This document shows positions 1-8,697 of a stretch of DNA of 64,000 bases, piece after piece. The DNA comes from Methanomicrobiales archaeon (GTDB lineage: Archaea > Halobacteriota > Methanomicrobia > Methanomicrobiales > JACTUA01). Each line of letters opens with the position of its first letter. Positions within the stretch are counted from its first letter, which is position 1. Position numbers and translations under genes: made by a program. Under the pieces are notes generated by a model. It was not told the origin of the DNA, did not search any database, and saw nothing but the letters and a program-made list of their open reading frames with translations. Location of the stretch: assembly GCA_015660865.1 (NCBI GenBank), contig JACTUA010000004.1:106869-170868 (forward strand), given 5' to 3'.

Positions 1-1332
1 GTACTGGATGTAGGGACCGCTCTGCCGCTCGAAGTCCAGGGCCTCCTTCCAGTCGAAGACCATGGACTTCTCGGGGGAGATCTTCACCATGTCGTACCGG
101 ATTGCCGCGATGGACACGGCCCGGGCGATCGCCCTCCGGGGCTCTTCGCCGAGCTCGGTTCGCCGGTTCGTCACCTCGTCGTAGGCCCGGGCGGCGACCT
201 CCGCCATCAGGGCATCCGCCGAGACGAACTTCCCCTGCCGGGTGGACATGGACCCCTCGGGGAGGGAGACGAACTCGAAGTGGACAATGGTGGGGGTTGT
301 CTCACCCAAGATCCCGAGGGTGGTTACGAGCTGGGCCCCGATCAGCTTGTGGTCCGCCCCGAGGACATCGATGATCCGACTGAAGTTGCGGGCCTTCCAG
401 ATGTGGTAGGCGATGTCCCGTGCCGCGTAGACAGTGGTCCCGTCGCTCCTCCTGAGTATGTAGGGCTTTTTGAACCCCTGGGCAGAGAGATCGAGCCATA
501 TCGTCTCGTCCTCACGGTACTCCTCGAGCCTCCGGATCCGGGAGAGCACCCTCCCGACGTCCCCGTTCCGGACGAAGTCGCTCTCCCAGATGAACCGGTC
601 ATGGGAGACCCCGAGGTCTAAGAGCGTCTTCTTGATCCCGTCGAGACAGGTCGTGACCGCGGTCCGGAACTTCTTCGTGACCTCCGGGTCCCCTGCCTCC
701 ACCTTCTGCATGAGCCGGTCGATCTCCGAGACGGCCTCCGGTTTCCCCTCAAGGTCGCGGTTCGCCGCGATGTACGCTCTCGCGATCCGGTCGTCTCCTT
801 TCTCCCCGGGATCTCCGTCCCCGTAGCGGTCCACCGCCCAGGCGACGATAGCGATCTGCCTTCCCATGTCGTTTACGTAGTAGTGGGTCTCGACCCTGTA
901 CCCAGCCTTCCGGAAGGCGCGGGTGAGGCAGTCCCCGATGATGGTGTTCCTGATATGCCCAACGTGAAGGGGGCCATTCGGGTTCGCGGAGGTATGCTCG
1001 ATGACCACCCGGCCTTCCCTCGCGGGGAGGGTCCCGTACCCGGGCTTCACCGCTTCCCTGATCGAGTCGCGGAGATAGCCCTCGCCGAAGACGAAGTTGA
1101 GGTACGGGCCTGTGGCGGAGACCTGGATCCCTGTAAGGTCGGGCCGTGCGCCGAGATCCTTCGCGAGATCGAGAGCGATCCTGACCGGAGACGTGCGCTC
1201 CCGTTTCGCGAGCGCAAAGGCGATGGTGGAGGCGAGGTCCCCGTGCTCCCCGCCATCGACGAGGCAGGGGTCACTCTCACCTGTTTTATCCTGTATGGCC
1301 TTGGTCACCCGGCCAGAGTATTCAAGAAACAT
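1..1332 (-). CDS. argS: Arginyl-tRNA synthetase (partial, C-terminus off window)
   Basis: Charges tRNA-Arg with arginine in the cytoplasm. The visible 444 codons carry the class I signature HVGHIRN (HIGH box) in the segment SANPNGPLHVGHIRN, and further on STRQGK, which stands in the KMSKS position as in many ArgRS. The N-terminal Add-1 domain typical of ArgRS precedes the HIGH box. The ATG at 1332 lies one base after the prf1 stop codon, so the two genes are very likely co-transcribed and translationally coupled. The reading frame runs off the left edge shortly after the QSGPYIQY segment, so the anticodon-binding domain is missing here only because the window ends. Confidence 0.97.
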   Translation of the reverse strand, partial: MFLEYSGRVTKAIQDKTGESDPCLVDGGEHGDLASTIAFALAKRERTSPVRIALDLAKDLGARPDLTGIQVSATGPYLNFVFGEGYLRDSIREAVKPGYGTLPAREGRVVIEHTSANPNGPLHVGHIRNTIIGDCLTRAFRKAGYRVETHYYVNDMGRQIAIVAWAVDRYGDGDPGEKGDDRIARAYIAANRDLEGKPEAVSEIDRLMQKVEAGDPEVTKKFRTAVTTCLDGIKKTLLDLGVSHDRFIWESDFVRNGDVGRVLSRIRRLEEYREDETIWLDLSAQGFKKPYILRRSDGTTVYAARDIAYHIWKARNFSRIIDVLGADHKLIGAQLVTTLGILGETTPTIVHFEFVSLPEGSMSTRQGKFVSADALMAEVAARAYDEVTNRRTELGEEPRRAIARAVSIAAIRYDMVKISPEKSMVFDWKEALDFERQSGPYIQY

Positions 1333-1333
1333 C

Positions 1334-2644
1334 CTAGTATCCCGTCCGGTACCTGAGGATGGCGGCGATGCCCCCGAAGGCGTTGAAGAGCACGGCCCCC
1401 TCCTCGAACTCGTCCGAGATGATCTCGACCCTCGCCCCGCTTTTATCCGCGAGCTGGGTGAGAGCCTCGATGATGTCCACCTCGTCCTCGATGACGAGGG
1501 GGGTCGAGCAGGACGGGCAGCCCCCGAGCTCGATCTCGTGGATCTTCACGCCTGCTTCCGTCTGAACCGTGGTCTCGTGCCTGTGGGAACAGTTCGGGCA
1601 CCGGATCCTCACCCGCATCTTGCGGAGGCGGGACGAGAGGAGGAGGGTGGCGACTGCGCCTGCTTCAAGGTTCTTCCTGACGGACTCCTCACCGTAGGCC
1701 GCGTTGCCGTTCTCCTTCACGAGCTCCTGGAGGAAGCGGGTCATGACGCTCTTCTCCCGGACGATGTCCATCCCTTTGAGGGCGTCCTGGGCCGCGTCCA
1801 CGAGCTCGGTGAGGCCGCTCTCGTTCGTATACGAGACATCGAAGAGGCCGATGACCTTCTTCTGGATCTCGTGGTGGAGGAACCCGCCGTTCCCGAACTC
1901 CTCCTTCGTGGGGCTCGGCCCCCCGATCAGGACCCCCTTGAACCGCTCGAAGAAGTCCTTCTCGGCGAGGAATGCCGCGCTCGCCCGCTCCCCCACCTTC
2001 TTGAAGAAATCGTTGATGGCGATGAGCCGGAGGCGCGCGAACCGCACCGAGGACTGCCCGCCCTTCCGCTGTTTGCCGGGGACCATCGAGGTCACGCCGG
2101 AGATCGGTTCGATCCGGTCACCCCGGAGGAACCCGAAGTAGGCCTCCCGGCGATCGATGACGATGAGACCGTAGACCTGCTTCTCCGTGAGCATGGTCCT
2201 GAGGGGGTCGAGCTCGAACTGCGAGGAGCAGCGGTACATGTAGAGGTTGAGCGGCTCGGGCGGCTCGATGATGGTGCACTGGAGATCCGTGCGGTCTCCC
2301 CCGAGAAGTATGGTCCCGCAGAAGACCGCCATGCCGTTCGGTGGCGGGCGCTTGTAGTACTTGAGCCGTGCAAGGATCGAGGAGATGGCGGACTGGACGT
2401 TCGTCCTCGTCTGCTTGGACTTGATGTTGGAGCACTGGCCGTACTCGTCTTTGAGCTGGCCGACCACGTCGTAGATCTGCTTGTCGGGCGGGATGTAGAG
2501 GGTGATCAGCTCGGTGCCGCTCCCCTCCTTGGCCTCGAGCTTCTCGAGCGTCTTCTTGAACTCGTAGCGCCGCCGGGCCTCGTCCTGCTCCTGCTCGACC
2601 TCGGCTGCCTTCTCGGTGCTCACTGTCTCCTCTCTCCCGTTCAT
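1334..2644 (-). CDS. prf1: Peptide chain release factor aRF1
   Basis: Recognises all three stop codons and triggers peptidyl-tRNA hydrolysis in the ribosome. The decoding motif NIKS is at residues 73-76 and the catalytic GGQ loop (KQRKGGQSS) at 195-197, followed by the C-terminal domain that contacts aRF3/ABCE1 and contains paired CxxC motifs. At 436 residues it is slightly longer than the family norm because of a Glu-rich N-terminus of about 28 residues. A GTG at 2623 preceded by GAGAGGAG is an alternative start. It heads a unit with argS and has a TATA box upstream. Confidence 0.97.
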   Translation of the reverse strand: MNGREETVSTEKAAEVEQEQDEARRRYEFKKTLEKLEAKEGSGTELITLYIPPDKQIYDVVGQLKDEYGQCSNIKSKQTRTNVQSAISSILARLKYYKRPPPNGMAVFCGTILLGGDRTDLQCTIIEPPEPLNLYMYRCSSQFELDPLRTMLTEKQVYGLIVIDRREAYFGFLRGDRIEPISGVTSMVPGKQRKGGQSSVRFARLRLIAINDFFKKVGERASAAFLAEKDFFERFKGVLIGGPSPTKEEFGNGGFLHHEIQKKVIGLFDVSYTNESGLTELVDAAQDALKGMDIVREKSVMTRFLQELVKENGNAAYGEESVRKNLEAGAVATLLLSSRLRKMRVRIRCPNCSHRHETTVQTEAGVKIHEIELGGCPSCSTPLVIEDEVDIIEALTQLADKSGARVEIISDEFEEGAVLFNAFGGIAAILRYRTGY

Positions 2645-2711
2645 CCTCCACCGTAAGGTGGATGCACAATCTCCGGATGTCCGGATTCTTCCCTAATATG
2701 AGCCCCGATGC

Positions 2712-2720
2712 TATATAAAC
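2712..2720 (-). promoter_or_regulatory. TATA box for prf1-argS
   Basis: On the minus strand this reads GTTTATATA, a near-ideal archaeal TATA element, about 70 bases before the prf1 ATG. The same nonamer occurs before the thermosome gene in this window. Transcription would start around 2685-2690. Confidence 0.6.
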
Positions 2721-2748
2721 ATCGAGCGGGTCAGGAGGGCGGACAGGT

Positions 2749-3618
2749 TCACGGGGAGGTGCAGATCCCGATCACCTTCTGGTCCACCTCGCCGTTCTCG
2801 CCATGGGTCCCGTTGAAGATGATGAACTCCTTCGGGTTCCCGGCATGGCTGTAGAGCTCCTGCCCCAGGGTGAAGTTGATGATGGGGTCGCTCCGGGAGT
2901 GGAAGATCCAGACGGGCCTTGGAGAGATCTTCCCGATGCCATGGTCCGGATCGATGGAGAGGAGGAAACGGGAGGCGTTCCCGGTATACTGGTTCCCGGC
3001 GAGATCGAACCCCGACGTTGATACGCCGATATACCCGGAGAAGCCCGGGTCAGCGGCCGCGGCGATGGCGGCGTACCGGCCCCCGTTGCTCGCTCCCATC
3101 GAGTACACAGGGACCGTCCACCGGCCGGAGGCAATCCCCCGTGCCACCGAGAGGTCACAGACGGTCTTGTAGAACTCCGGCCAGGCGCCCGCGTTGAAGG
3201 CAAGGAAATCCAGATCCGGGTTGAAGCTTCTCCCCCGGGTCTCCCCCCCGTTCCCCCGGAGATCGAGTACGAGAGCTGCGCATCCTGCCATCGCATACGT
3301 CTCGACCCGCTCCCTCTCGTCCTCCTTGGTCACGCCAGCCCCGGGGGCGAGGATAATGGCTCCCTTCGGGTTCCCTGGCGCTGCGAGGAGCCCGTATACC
3401 GCTTCATCGATGTCCTGGAAGGAGACCTCCGAGAGGGTGAGGGATGCATTCTTCTCGATGACATGCTCGTTCACAGTTGTCGGTACCGGGCAGGAGACAT
3501 CGAGGTATCCGTCACCCGTGACCGACCAGGAAGCTCCACCATTCCCTGTTCCGATACATCCCGTTCCCAGGATCAATCCACCCATGAGGACGGCGAGGAG
3601 AACAAAACCGCATCGCAT
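2749..3618 (-). CDS. Secreted alpha/beta-hydrolase lipoprotein
   Basis: Predicted surface-anchored hydrolase; the substrate is unknown. The start at 3618 gives a short hydrophobic signal ending in LGTGC, a lipobox-like site. The body has the dienelactone-hydrolase/peptidase S9-like layout: nucleophile elbow GASNGG (Ser), HSRSDP (Asp) and GTHGEN (His), in the right order for a catalytic triad. The mature protein is about 270 residues. An upstream in-frame extension to 4020 overlaps the Nudix gene and is not real. It follows the Nudix gene by four bases and is probably in the same transcript. Confidence 0.8.
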   Translation of the reverse strand: MRCGFVLLAVLMGGLILGTGCIGTGNGGASWSVTGDGYLDVSCPVPTTVNEHVIEKNASLTLSEVSFQDIDEAVYGLLAAPGNPKGAIILAPGAGVTKEDERERVETYAMAGCAALVLDLRGNGGETRGRSFNPDLDFLAFNAGAWPEFYKTVCDLSVARGIASGRWTVPVYSMGASNGGRYAAIAAAADPGFSGYIGVSTSGFDLAGNQYTGNASRFLLSIDPDHGIGKISPRPVWIFHSRSDPIINFTLGQELYSHAGNPKEFIIFNGTHGENGEVDQKVIGICTSP

Positions 3619-3622
3619 CCCC

Positions 3623-4132
3623 TCACCCCAGGCACCGGCAGGCGAGGGCGATGGTCTTGGCGTCGCAGATCCGGCCGTCCCGGACCATGGCCAGGACCTC
3701 GGTGGCGGGGACCCTGACCACCTCGATATCTTCGTCCTCGTCCTTCGGATACTCATGGGACGGCGTAAGTCCCCGGACCTCGAAGAGATGGATCTTCTCG
3801 GTGGTGAACCCGGGGGTGGTGTAGATGGATCCCCTGGGGATGAAGTTCGAGCCCGAGAGACCGGTCTCCTCGATGAGCTCCCTCTGTGCCGTCGCGAGGG
3901 GGGTCTCGCCCGGGTCCATGGTCCCGGCCGGCGCCTCGCAGAGGTACTCCCCGATGGCGAACCTGAACTGCCGGAGGAGGATGCAGGAATCGCCCTCGAT
4001 CGGGAGCATCGCCGCAGCATCCCCCGGGTGGATGACGACCCGCTCCTTCTCCCTTCCCGAGGGAAGACGGTAGAGCTCCTTCACCACCCTGAGCCTCTTT
4101 CCCCGGTAAATCTCTGTTGCCTTCCCTGTCAT
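3623..4132 (-). CDS. Nudix hydrolase (ADP-ribose pyrophosphatase-like)
   Basis: Cleaves a nucleoside diphosphate linked to another moiety, most likely ADP-ribose. The Nudix box is complete: GTMDPGE, seven residues, then RELIEETG, which supplies the metal-binding glutamates. The 169-residue length and the N-terminal KRLRVVKELYRLPSG strand are typical of the NudF-type ADP-ribose group. It ends four bases before the hydrolase lipoprotein gene. The gene upstream on the same strand is queE, 42 bases away. Confidence 0.88.
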   Translation of the reverse strand: MTGKATEIYRGKRLRVVKELYRLPSGREKERVVIHPGDAAAMLPIEGDSCILLRQFRFAIGEYLCEAPAGTMDPGETPLATAQRELIEETGLSGSNFIPRGSIYTTPGFTTEKIHLFEVRGLTPSHEYPKDEDEDIEVVRVPATEVLAMVRDGRICDAKTIALACRCLG

Positions 4133-4174
4133 GAGCCCGCCCTGCCGGACCTGAAGAGTTCCTTCGTCATCCCA

Positions 4175-4783
4175 TCATCTCACGCCCAGGATCCTGTGGA
4201 GCTGGACCTGGAACCTCACCGGCATGTTCCTTTCCAGGACCTCCCGCGCCAGGGCACCATAGTCGGACCCGAAGACAGGTGAGATGAGGTACTCCCCCTG
4301 GATAGGGTGGGATGCGATGACATCCCGGGCATAGTCCAGATCTCCGGCCCCGTCCACCACGAACTTCACCGCATCACCCGATCGGATCCGCGAAAGGAGG
4401 GAGAGATCGCTCTCCTCGCCCGAAGAGGGGCACTTCACGTCCATGCAGATGGAGGCGTGCGCCTGGAGAGGTGAGAAGTCGATGGTCCCGTTGGTCTCGA
4501 TCTCCACCTCGTAACCGGCCTCGTCGAGCTTTTTTACAAGCGCCCCCAGCTCCTCCCTCTGAAGGAAGGGCTCACCGCCTGTGATGCAGACCCGGCCGCA
4601 GGAGGAGAACTCCACGGCCTGGAAGACGTCCCCGATGGGCACCTCCTTCCCTCCCTCACGCGCGTAGGTGGTGTCGCACCAGGAGCAGTTCAGGTTGCAG
4701 CCCGCGAGCCGGACGAAGGTGGTGATAAGCCCCTGGCTCCGCCCTTCGCCCTGGATGGAGCGGAAGATCTCACTGATCCTCAT
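4175..4783 (-). CDS. queE: 7-carboxy-7-deazaguanine synthase QueE
   Basis: Radical SAM enzyme that converts 6-carboxytetrahydropterin to 7-carboxy-7-deazaguanine on the way to preQ0 and archaeosine in tRNA. The cluster motif CNLNCSWC (Cys29, Cys33, Cys36) shows CX3CX2C spacing. The N-terminus FRSIQGEG is the family signature, and GGEP follows. The start at 4783 gives 202 residues, normal for the short archaeal form, and overlaps the end of queD by 14 bases, so the two are translationally coupled. The longer frame to 4897 reads through queD and is rejected. Confidence 0.96.
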   Translation of the reverse strand: MRISEIFRSIQGEGRSQGLITTFVRLAGCNLNCSWCDTTYAREGGKEVPIGDVFQAVEFSSCGRVCITGGEPFLQREELGALVKKLDEAGYEVEIETNGTIDFSPLQAHASICMDVKCPSSGEESDLSLLSRIRSGDAVKFVVDGAGDLDYARDVIASHPIQGEYLISPVFGSDYGALAREVLERNMPVRFQVQLHRILGVR

Positions 4784-5183
4784 AGACCTGTTCTGCGCAG
4801 CATGTGTCGGACTCCCAGACCCGGATCCGCACCACCCGTGCCCCGGTACCGCCGAGCTTGCACTCCTTGTCGAGCAGCTTCCGTATCTCCCCTGCAAGAA
4901 CCTCGCTCGATGGATCCCCGTCCGTGGTCACCACGGGCTGGAACTTCCCGAGGCAGGCGATCATGGGATCCTTGCGGTTCAGGATCACCTGGTGGTCGAA
5001 CCGCTCGACGACATCCCGGATGACATTGAAGTCCACCAGGATGCCGGTCTCCACGTCGATCTCCCCCGCGAGCCAGATCTCCACCCTCCAGCGGTGGCCA
5101 TGGAGGTTCCGGCACTTCCCTTCGTAATGGAGGAGCCGGTGGGACGCGTCGAACGAGACCTCCTTGTAGATCCTGGTCTCCAT
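4770..5183 (-). CDS. queD: 6-carboxytetrahydropterin synthase QueD
   Basis: Makes 6-carboxy-5,6,7,8-tetrahydropterin from dihydroneopterin triphosphate, the step before QueE. Zinc ligands are visible as His15 in SFDASH and His28/His30 in NLHGHRW, with the catalytic Cys24 in EGKCRN. A start at 5183 yields 137 residues beginning METRIYKEVSF, the usual size. The in-frame extension to 5282 is AT-rich and unlike the family. It marks the last GC-rich gene before the AT-rich restriction-modification island. Confidence 0.95.
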   Translation of the reverse strand: METRIYKEVSFDASHRLLHYEGKCRNLHGHRWRVEIWLAGEIDVETGILVDFNVIRDVVERFDHQVILNRKDPMIACLGKFQPVVTTDGDPSSEVLAGEIRKLLDKECKLGGTGARVVRIRVWESDTCCAEQVYEDQ

Positions 5184-5298
5184 CCCTTTATGATAGGTGT
5201 ATTGGGATATAAGATCTAACCCTCGATTTATCGTTGGCAAATAAGCGCGGACGATATTCTTATTATTACAGCAAATGACCACAATGAGTTAAACCAAC

Positions 5299-5967
5299 AT
5301 GGAAATCAATCAACAAAGACGGCACAAATTTTCAAGATCAGTTATCCTGTGGTCTAGGAAGCACCGTAGGCATTTTGCATGGAGATCTCGGCGGACACCC
5401 TATAGGATATTTATTGCCGAGACCATTTTACGCAGAACCACAAGCAAAGCTGCAGGTAGAGTTTTCAACAAAATAATTCGTAAATATCCATCGATACATC
5501 GCCTCGCTAGAAGTTCTAGTGAAGAGCTTTCCGAAGACCTAAGACCAATTGGCTTGTATTATCAAAGGTCAATCGGACTTATTCAAGCAGCAAAATTTAT
5601 TGAAGAGAGGCATTGCGGCAATTTTCCGAAGACCCTTGAGGAGCTTTTAAAAGTCCCTCATATTGGGGAATACGCCGCGAGGTGCATTCTTTCATTTGGA
5701 ATGGGGGATCCTGTTCCTGTCGTCGATTCCAATGTTATCAGGGTAACATCCCGGGTTTTCAGAGACATATTAGGGGAACAGCCATCTGTGAAACAGGTCA
5801 TAGAATTTCTATCTGGAATAATCCCCCAGAAAGACCATCAACTCCTTAATTACGGGTTAATTGACTTAGGAGCACTTGTTTGCACGTATCGTTCATGCAA
5901 TTCTCAGAAATGTCCAGTTTCGGGGATATGCGAATTTAAGAACACGTCCTGTTTAATCTCAGATTGA
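5299..5967 (+). CDS. MIG-like HhH-GPD mismatch DNA glycosylase
   Basis: Predicted to remove thymine (or uracil) from T:G mismatches created by deamination of 5-methylcytosine. The helix-hairpin-helix VPHIGEYAA (119-127) and the GPD loop VVDSN (141-145) are clear. Tyr125 and Asp143 sit 18 residues apart, which matches the spacing of the catalytic Tyr126/Asp144 pair I recall for Mig.MthI of Methanothermobacter; EndoIII has Lys and MutY Ser at the Tyr position. An Fe-S loop follows with Cys195, Cys200, Cys205 and Cys211, an altered spacing. It is transcribed with the C5-methyltransferase 26 bases downstream. Base composition is much more AT-rich than the flanks, implying transfer as a cassette. 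Confidence 0.88.
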   Translation: MEINQQRRHKFSRSVILWSRKHRRHFAWRSRRTPYRIFIAETILRRTTSKAAGRVFNKIIRKYPSIHRLARSSSEELSEDLRPIGLYYQRSIGLIQAAKFIEERHCGNFPKTLEELLKVPHIGEYAARCILSFGMGDPVPVVDSNVIRVTSRVFRDILGEQPSVKQVIEFLSGIIPQKDHQLLNYGLIDLGALVCTYRSCNSQKCPVSGICEFKNTSCLISD

Positions 5968-5993
5968 TACTTTCACATTCCACATCGCAATGA

Positions 5994-7433
5994 TTGAATA
6001 GTCACGAGGAGATTTGTAATCATAGGAAGGGGTTCCCCTGGCTGGTGGTCCTGTTGCACAGAAAATTTAAAGTCGTTTCTCTGTTTTCAGGTGCGATGGG
6101 TCTGGACCTCGGAGTCGAATCAACAGGGCGATTTAAAGTCGTCGCTTGTGTTGAAAAAGAACCTGTTTTTGTTGAGACTATCAGACAGAACTTACAAGTA
6201 GGGAGACTCTACTCCGGGTTAAAAGTTTATGAAACTGACATCAATAACTTGAGCCCCGAAGAAGTCTTAAATGACCTCGAAATATCCCCAGGCGACATTG
6301 ATCTTCTTATTGGAGGCCCTCCTTGTCAGTCGTTCAGTACGGCAGGAAGACGGAGAACCGTACAAGATACTCGGGGAACCCTCCTTTGGCAATACCTCAA
6401 GTTTATCGAGGGAATGCTCCCACGGTTTTTCCTGATGGAGAATGTTCGTGGACTATTGTCAGCCGCGATTCATCATAGACCAATATCGAACCGGCCTGAA
6501 AAAGGTGGTCCCCCGCTAGCGCCAGACGAGAGGCCAGGGTCAGTTATTAAGCTCTTTGCCAAAGACCTTCAACAAATCAAAGGAGGAGCTTATCACATGG
6601 ACTGTTTTGAGGTCAACGCCGTAAATTATGGCGCACCTCAACTAAGAGAGCGAGCGCTATTCATCGGAAATAGGTATAATATTCAAGTAAATTTCCCTGA
6701 TCCGACCCATGGTAGCCCTTCTGATATGGCCTCTCATCAACAACATCTCCCGGGTCGTAAAATTAAACCGCTAATTCCATGGAGAACCTTGGGGAATGCA
6801 ATTGGGGATCTTCAAGAAGGTAACCCCATTATCATGGATTTTAGCCCTAGGAAAAAGGAATACCTCTCAATGGTCCCCCCTGGCTCAAATTGGAGGAGCC
6901 TCCCTGTTGACATCCAAAAAGAGTCCATGGGCAAAGCTTGGACTGCAAAAGGTGGCCGTTCAGGATGGTGGAGACGTTTAAGCTATGACCTCCCGTGCCC
7001 GACCCTTATTACAATGCCAAATCATGCAGGGACATCACTCTGCCATCCTAAAAACGTTAGGGCATTGACCCTGAGGGAGTACGCTCGGATTCAGGAATTC
7101 CCAGATGACTGGGAATTCTCTGGGACACCCGCACAACAATATGCGCAAGTTGGAAATGCTGTGCCTCTTCGTTTGGGAACAGTTGCGGGAAATGTTATCG
7201 CCCGAGCGCTTGATGATCTCATAGATAAAAACTATATTATAAACCCGGCGCCGATTCCGAAGTACCGAGTAATTTATGTTCAATCACATATTCGTACACG
7301 TAAGTGGTTCAAAGAAGGGAAAACATACGTGTGGAGTGATGGTTGTGAGAATGGTAATACGAAATATCCTACCCCTCGGACTAAAAGGAAAACACGGCAG
7401 ATGCTAGCCACGAGGGTTGCTTATGCCAAGTGA
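5994..7433 (+). CDS. DNA (cytosine-5-)-methyltransferase
   Basis: Methylates the C5 of cytosine within a specific site, protecting host DNA from the endonuclease encoded next. Motifs are in canonical order: I FSGAMGLDLG (31-40), IV GGPPCQSF with catalytic Cys111, VI MENVRG (148-153), VIII QLRERALF (216 on), IX and X near the C-terminus including QVGNAVP. The target-recognition region between VIII and IX would set specificity, which cannot be read here. The start is uncertain: TTG at 5994, or GTG at 6045 behind GGAAGGGG. A roughly 50-residue tail after motif X is unusual. AT-rich like its neighbours. Confidence 0.95.
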   Translation: MNSHEEICNHRKGFPWLVVLLHRKFKVVSLFSGAMGLDLGVESTGRFKVVACVEKEPVFVETIRQNLQVGRLYSGLKVYETDINNLSPEEVLNDLEISPGDIDLLIGGPPCQSFSTAGRRRTVQDTRGTLLWQYLKFIEGMLPRFFLMENVRGLLSAAIHHRPISNRPEKGGPPLAPDERPGSVIKLFAKDLQQIKGGAYHMDCFEVNAVNYGAPQLRERALFIGNRYNIQVNFPDPTHGSPSDMASHQQHLPGRKIKPLIPWRTLGNAIGDLQEGNPIIMDFSPRKKEYLSMVPPGSNWRSLPVDIQKESMGKAWTAKGGRSGWWRRLSYDLPCPTLITMPNHAGTSLCHPKNVRALTLREYARIQEFPDDWEFSGTPAQQYAQVGNAVPLRLGTVAGNVIARALDDLIDKNYIINPAPIPKYRVIYVQSHIRTRKWFKEGKTYVWSDGCENGNTKYPTPRTKRKTRQMLATRVAYAK

Positions 7434-8523
7434 TAACAGACAAAAAAACCTATATAAAATCTTAAAAGCACAAAAACACTTTTTCTCATCGGATGAAATC
7501 GCGAATTATTTCCGGGACATCGACAGAACGAGAATTGATAATTTGGCGTCCCGAATTTCTGCGTATGTTGAAGTCTTCATGCCAAAAACTTTGAAGAAAA
7601 AAAAGACGTTACGGGATTACAAAACTAATCCATATGTTTTAATGACTTCAGCAAACGTTATGGGCATTGATAATGAAAGAGTTTTAGCCGACTTCCTTTT
7701 TAACACCAAGTTCTATATGGGCCTCGAGACTTCTTTCGGGAAGTTAATAGAAGCTGCGTTTACAGATCAATACCCAATAATCGGAGAGAATAAATGGACA
7801 ACCCCAATCGAAAAAGAAACCGAGTTTGCAGGGTTAGAGGGTCTTAGTACCGAGGAAAAAGCGAGGCAACGTAAAAATTCTATTTGGAGAGAGATTGATA
7901 AGTCAGTAGTAATAGGAAATCGACGGTTCATTCTCAGCATTAAAAGTGGTCCCAATAATATTAACGATACTCAAGTTGCAGCGATGACTGATGCAATAAT
8001 ATCACACCACAAAGACTGGGCACTTGCGACGCATGCAACATACCCTGGTAGTTTATTGCTCGATATTGTAATTGGCATCTCTTACGGTACTGACCAGACC
8101 ACGAATAACAAAGAGAACCAGATCCTTGTTAAGCTCCTCGATAGCGGGTTCATAGAAGAAGATCGTGAATCAAAGCCTGGCGTGCTCATAGATCAAACAA
8201 CACATACTATCCGTGTCTATCGAGTTATTGGAAGGGACTTTTGGGCATTTTTGGGAAACCCAATAACGCCGAACACGGCCCAGCACGTGTTTCTCGAAGC
8301 TTTATTAGCCTTAGTTAAGGCCCTGAACGTAAGCAGGGAAAGAATGGGCCTCGAAGATAAAATAGAACATAAAATTCAAACCTTAGCTCATGCCTTGGAA
8401 ACCCTCCAGATCTCGAGGGGAGCATTACCCTCTTGGGTAATAGATGCCTATAGTGAAGACGAATTGTTTTGGCTTACGAAAGCGATTAGCTCCTTCTATG
8501 ATGAAGAAAGATCCCGACATTAG
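7423..8523 (+). CDS. Probable type II restriction endonuclease
   Basis: I cannot assign a named family. Position argues for the cognate endonuclease: its ATG lies 11 bases inside the end of the methyltransferase gene, preceded by GAGGG. The central part reads FGKLIE (105-110) and then WREIDKSVV (155-163) and FILSIKSG (169-176), which fits a PD-(D/E)XK nuclease core with Asp159 and a SIK (Lys174) half-motif; Glu110 could be a further metal ligand. The N-terminal 70 residues are basic and may bind DNA. At 366 residues it has typical type II size. Base composition is AT-rich and matches the two upstream genes. Confidence 0.72.
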   Translation: MPSDNRQKNLYKILKAQKHFFSSDEIANYFRDIDRTRIDNLASRISAYVEVFMPKTLKKKKTLRDYKTNPYVLMTSANVMGIDNERVLADFLFNTKFYMGLETSFGKLIEAAFTDQYPIIGENKWTTPIEKETEFAGLEGLSTEEKARQRKNSIWREIDKSVVIGNRRFILSIKSGPNNINDTQVAAMTDAIISHHKDWALATHATYPGSLLLDIVIGISYGTDQTTNNKENQILVKLLDSGFIEEDRESKPGVLIDQTTHTIRVYRVIGRDFWAFLGNPITPNTAQHVFLEALLALVKALNVSRERMGLEDKIEHKIQTLAHALETLQISRGALPSWVIDAYSEDELFWLTKAISSFYDEERSRH

Positions 8524-8611
8524 TTTATGAATTTTGGACCTCGCGAAAACGGTAACTCGATCTCTTACATCAGAACACCAATAATTAGCCCGTCGTCCCG
8601 AACCCCGCCGC

Positions 8612-8621
8612 AATATATAAA
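8612..8621 (+). promoter_or_regulatory. TATA box for rps12-rps7-fusA
   Basis: AATATATAAA lies about 80 bases before the rps12 ATG, in the short gap after the restriction endonuclease gene. Transcription would begin near 8645. It shows that the ribosomal operon has its own promoter and does not depend on the R-M cassette. Confidence 0.6.
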
Positions 8622-8697
8622 TTCTCCCCGCGCGAAAATTTAGACCTCACATGCTCAGGATCCGAATCCTGAAGAAACGATTGTACGGGGACATCTG

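Noticed and set aside
1097..2656. Open frame of 519 codons on the plus strand
   Set aside because: Antisense to prf1, whose NIKS and GGQ motifs prove the minus strand is coding.
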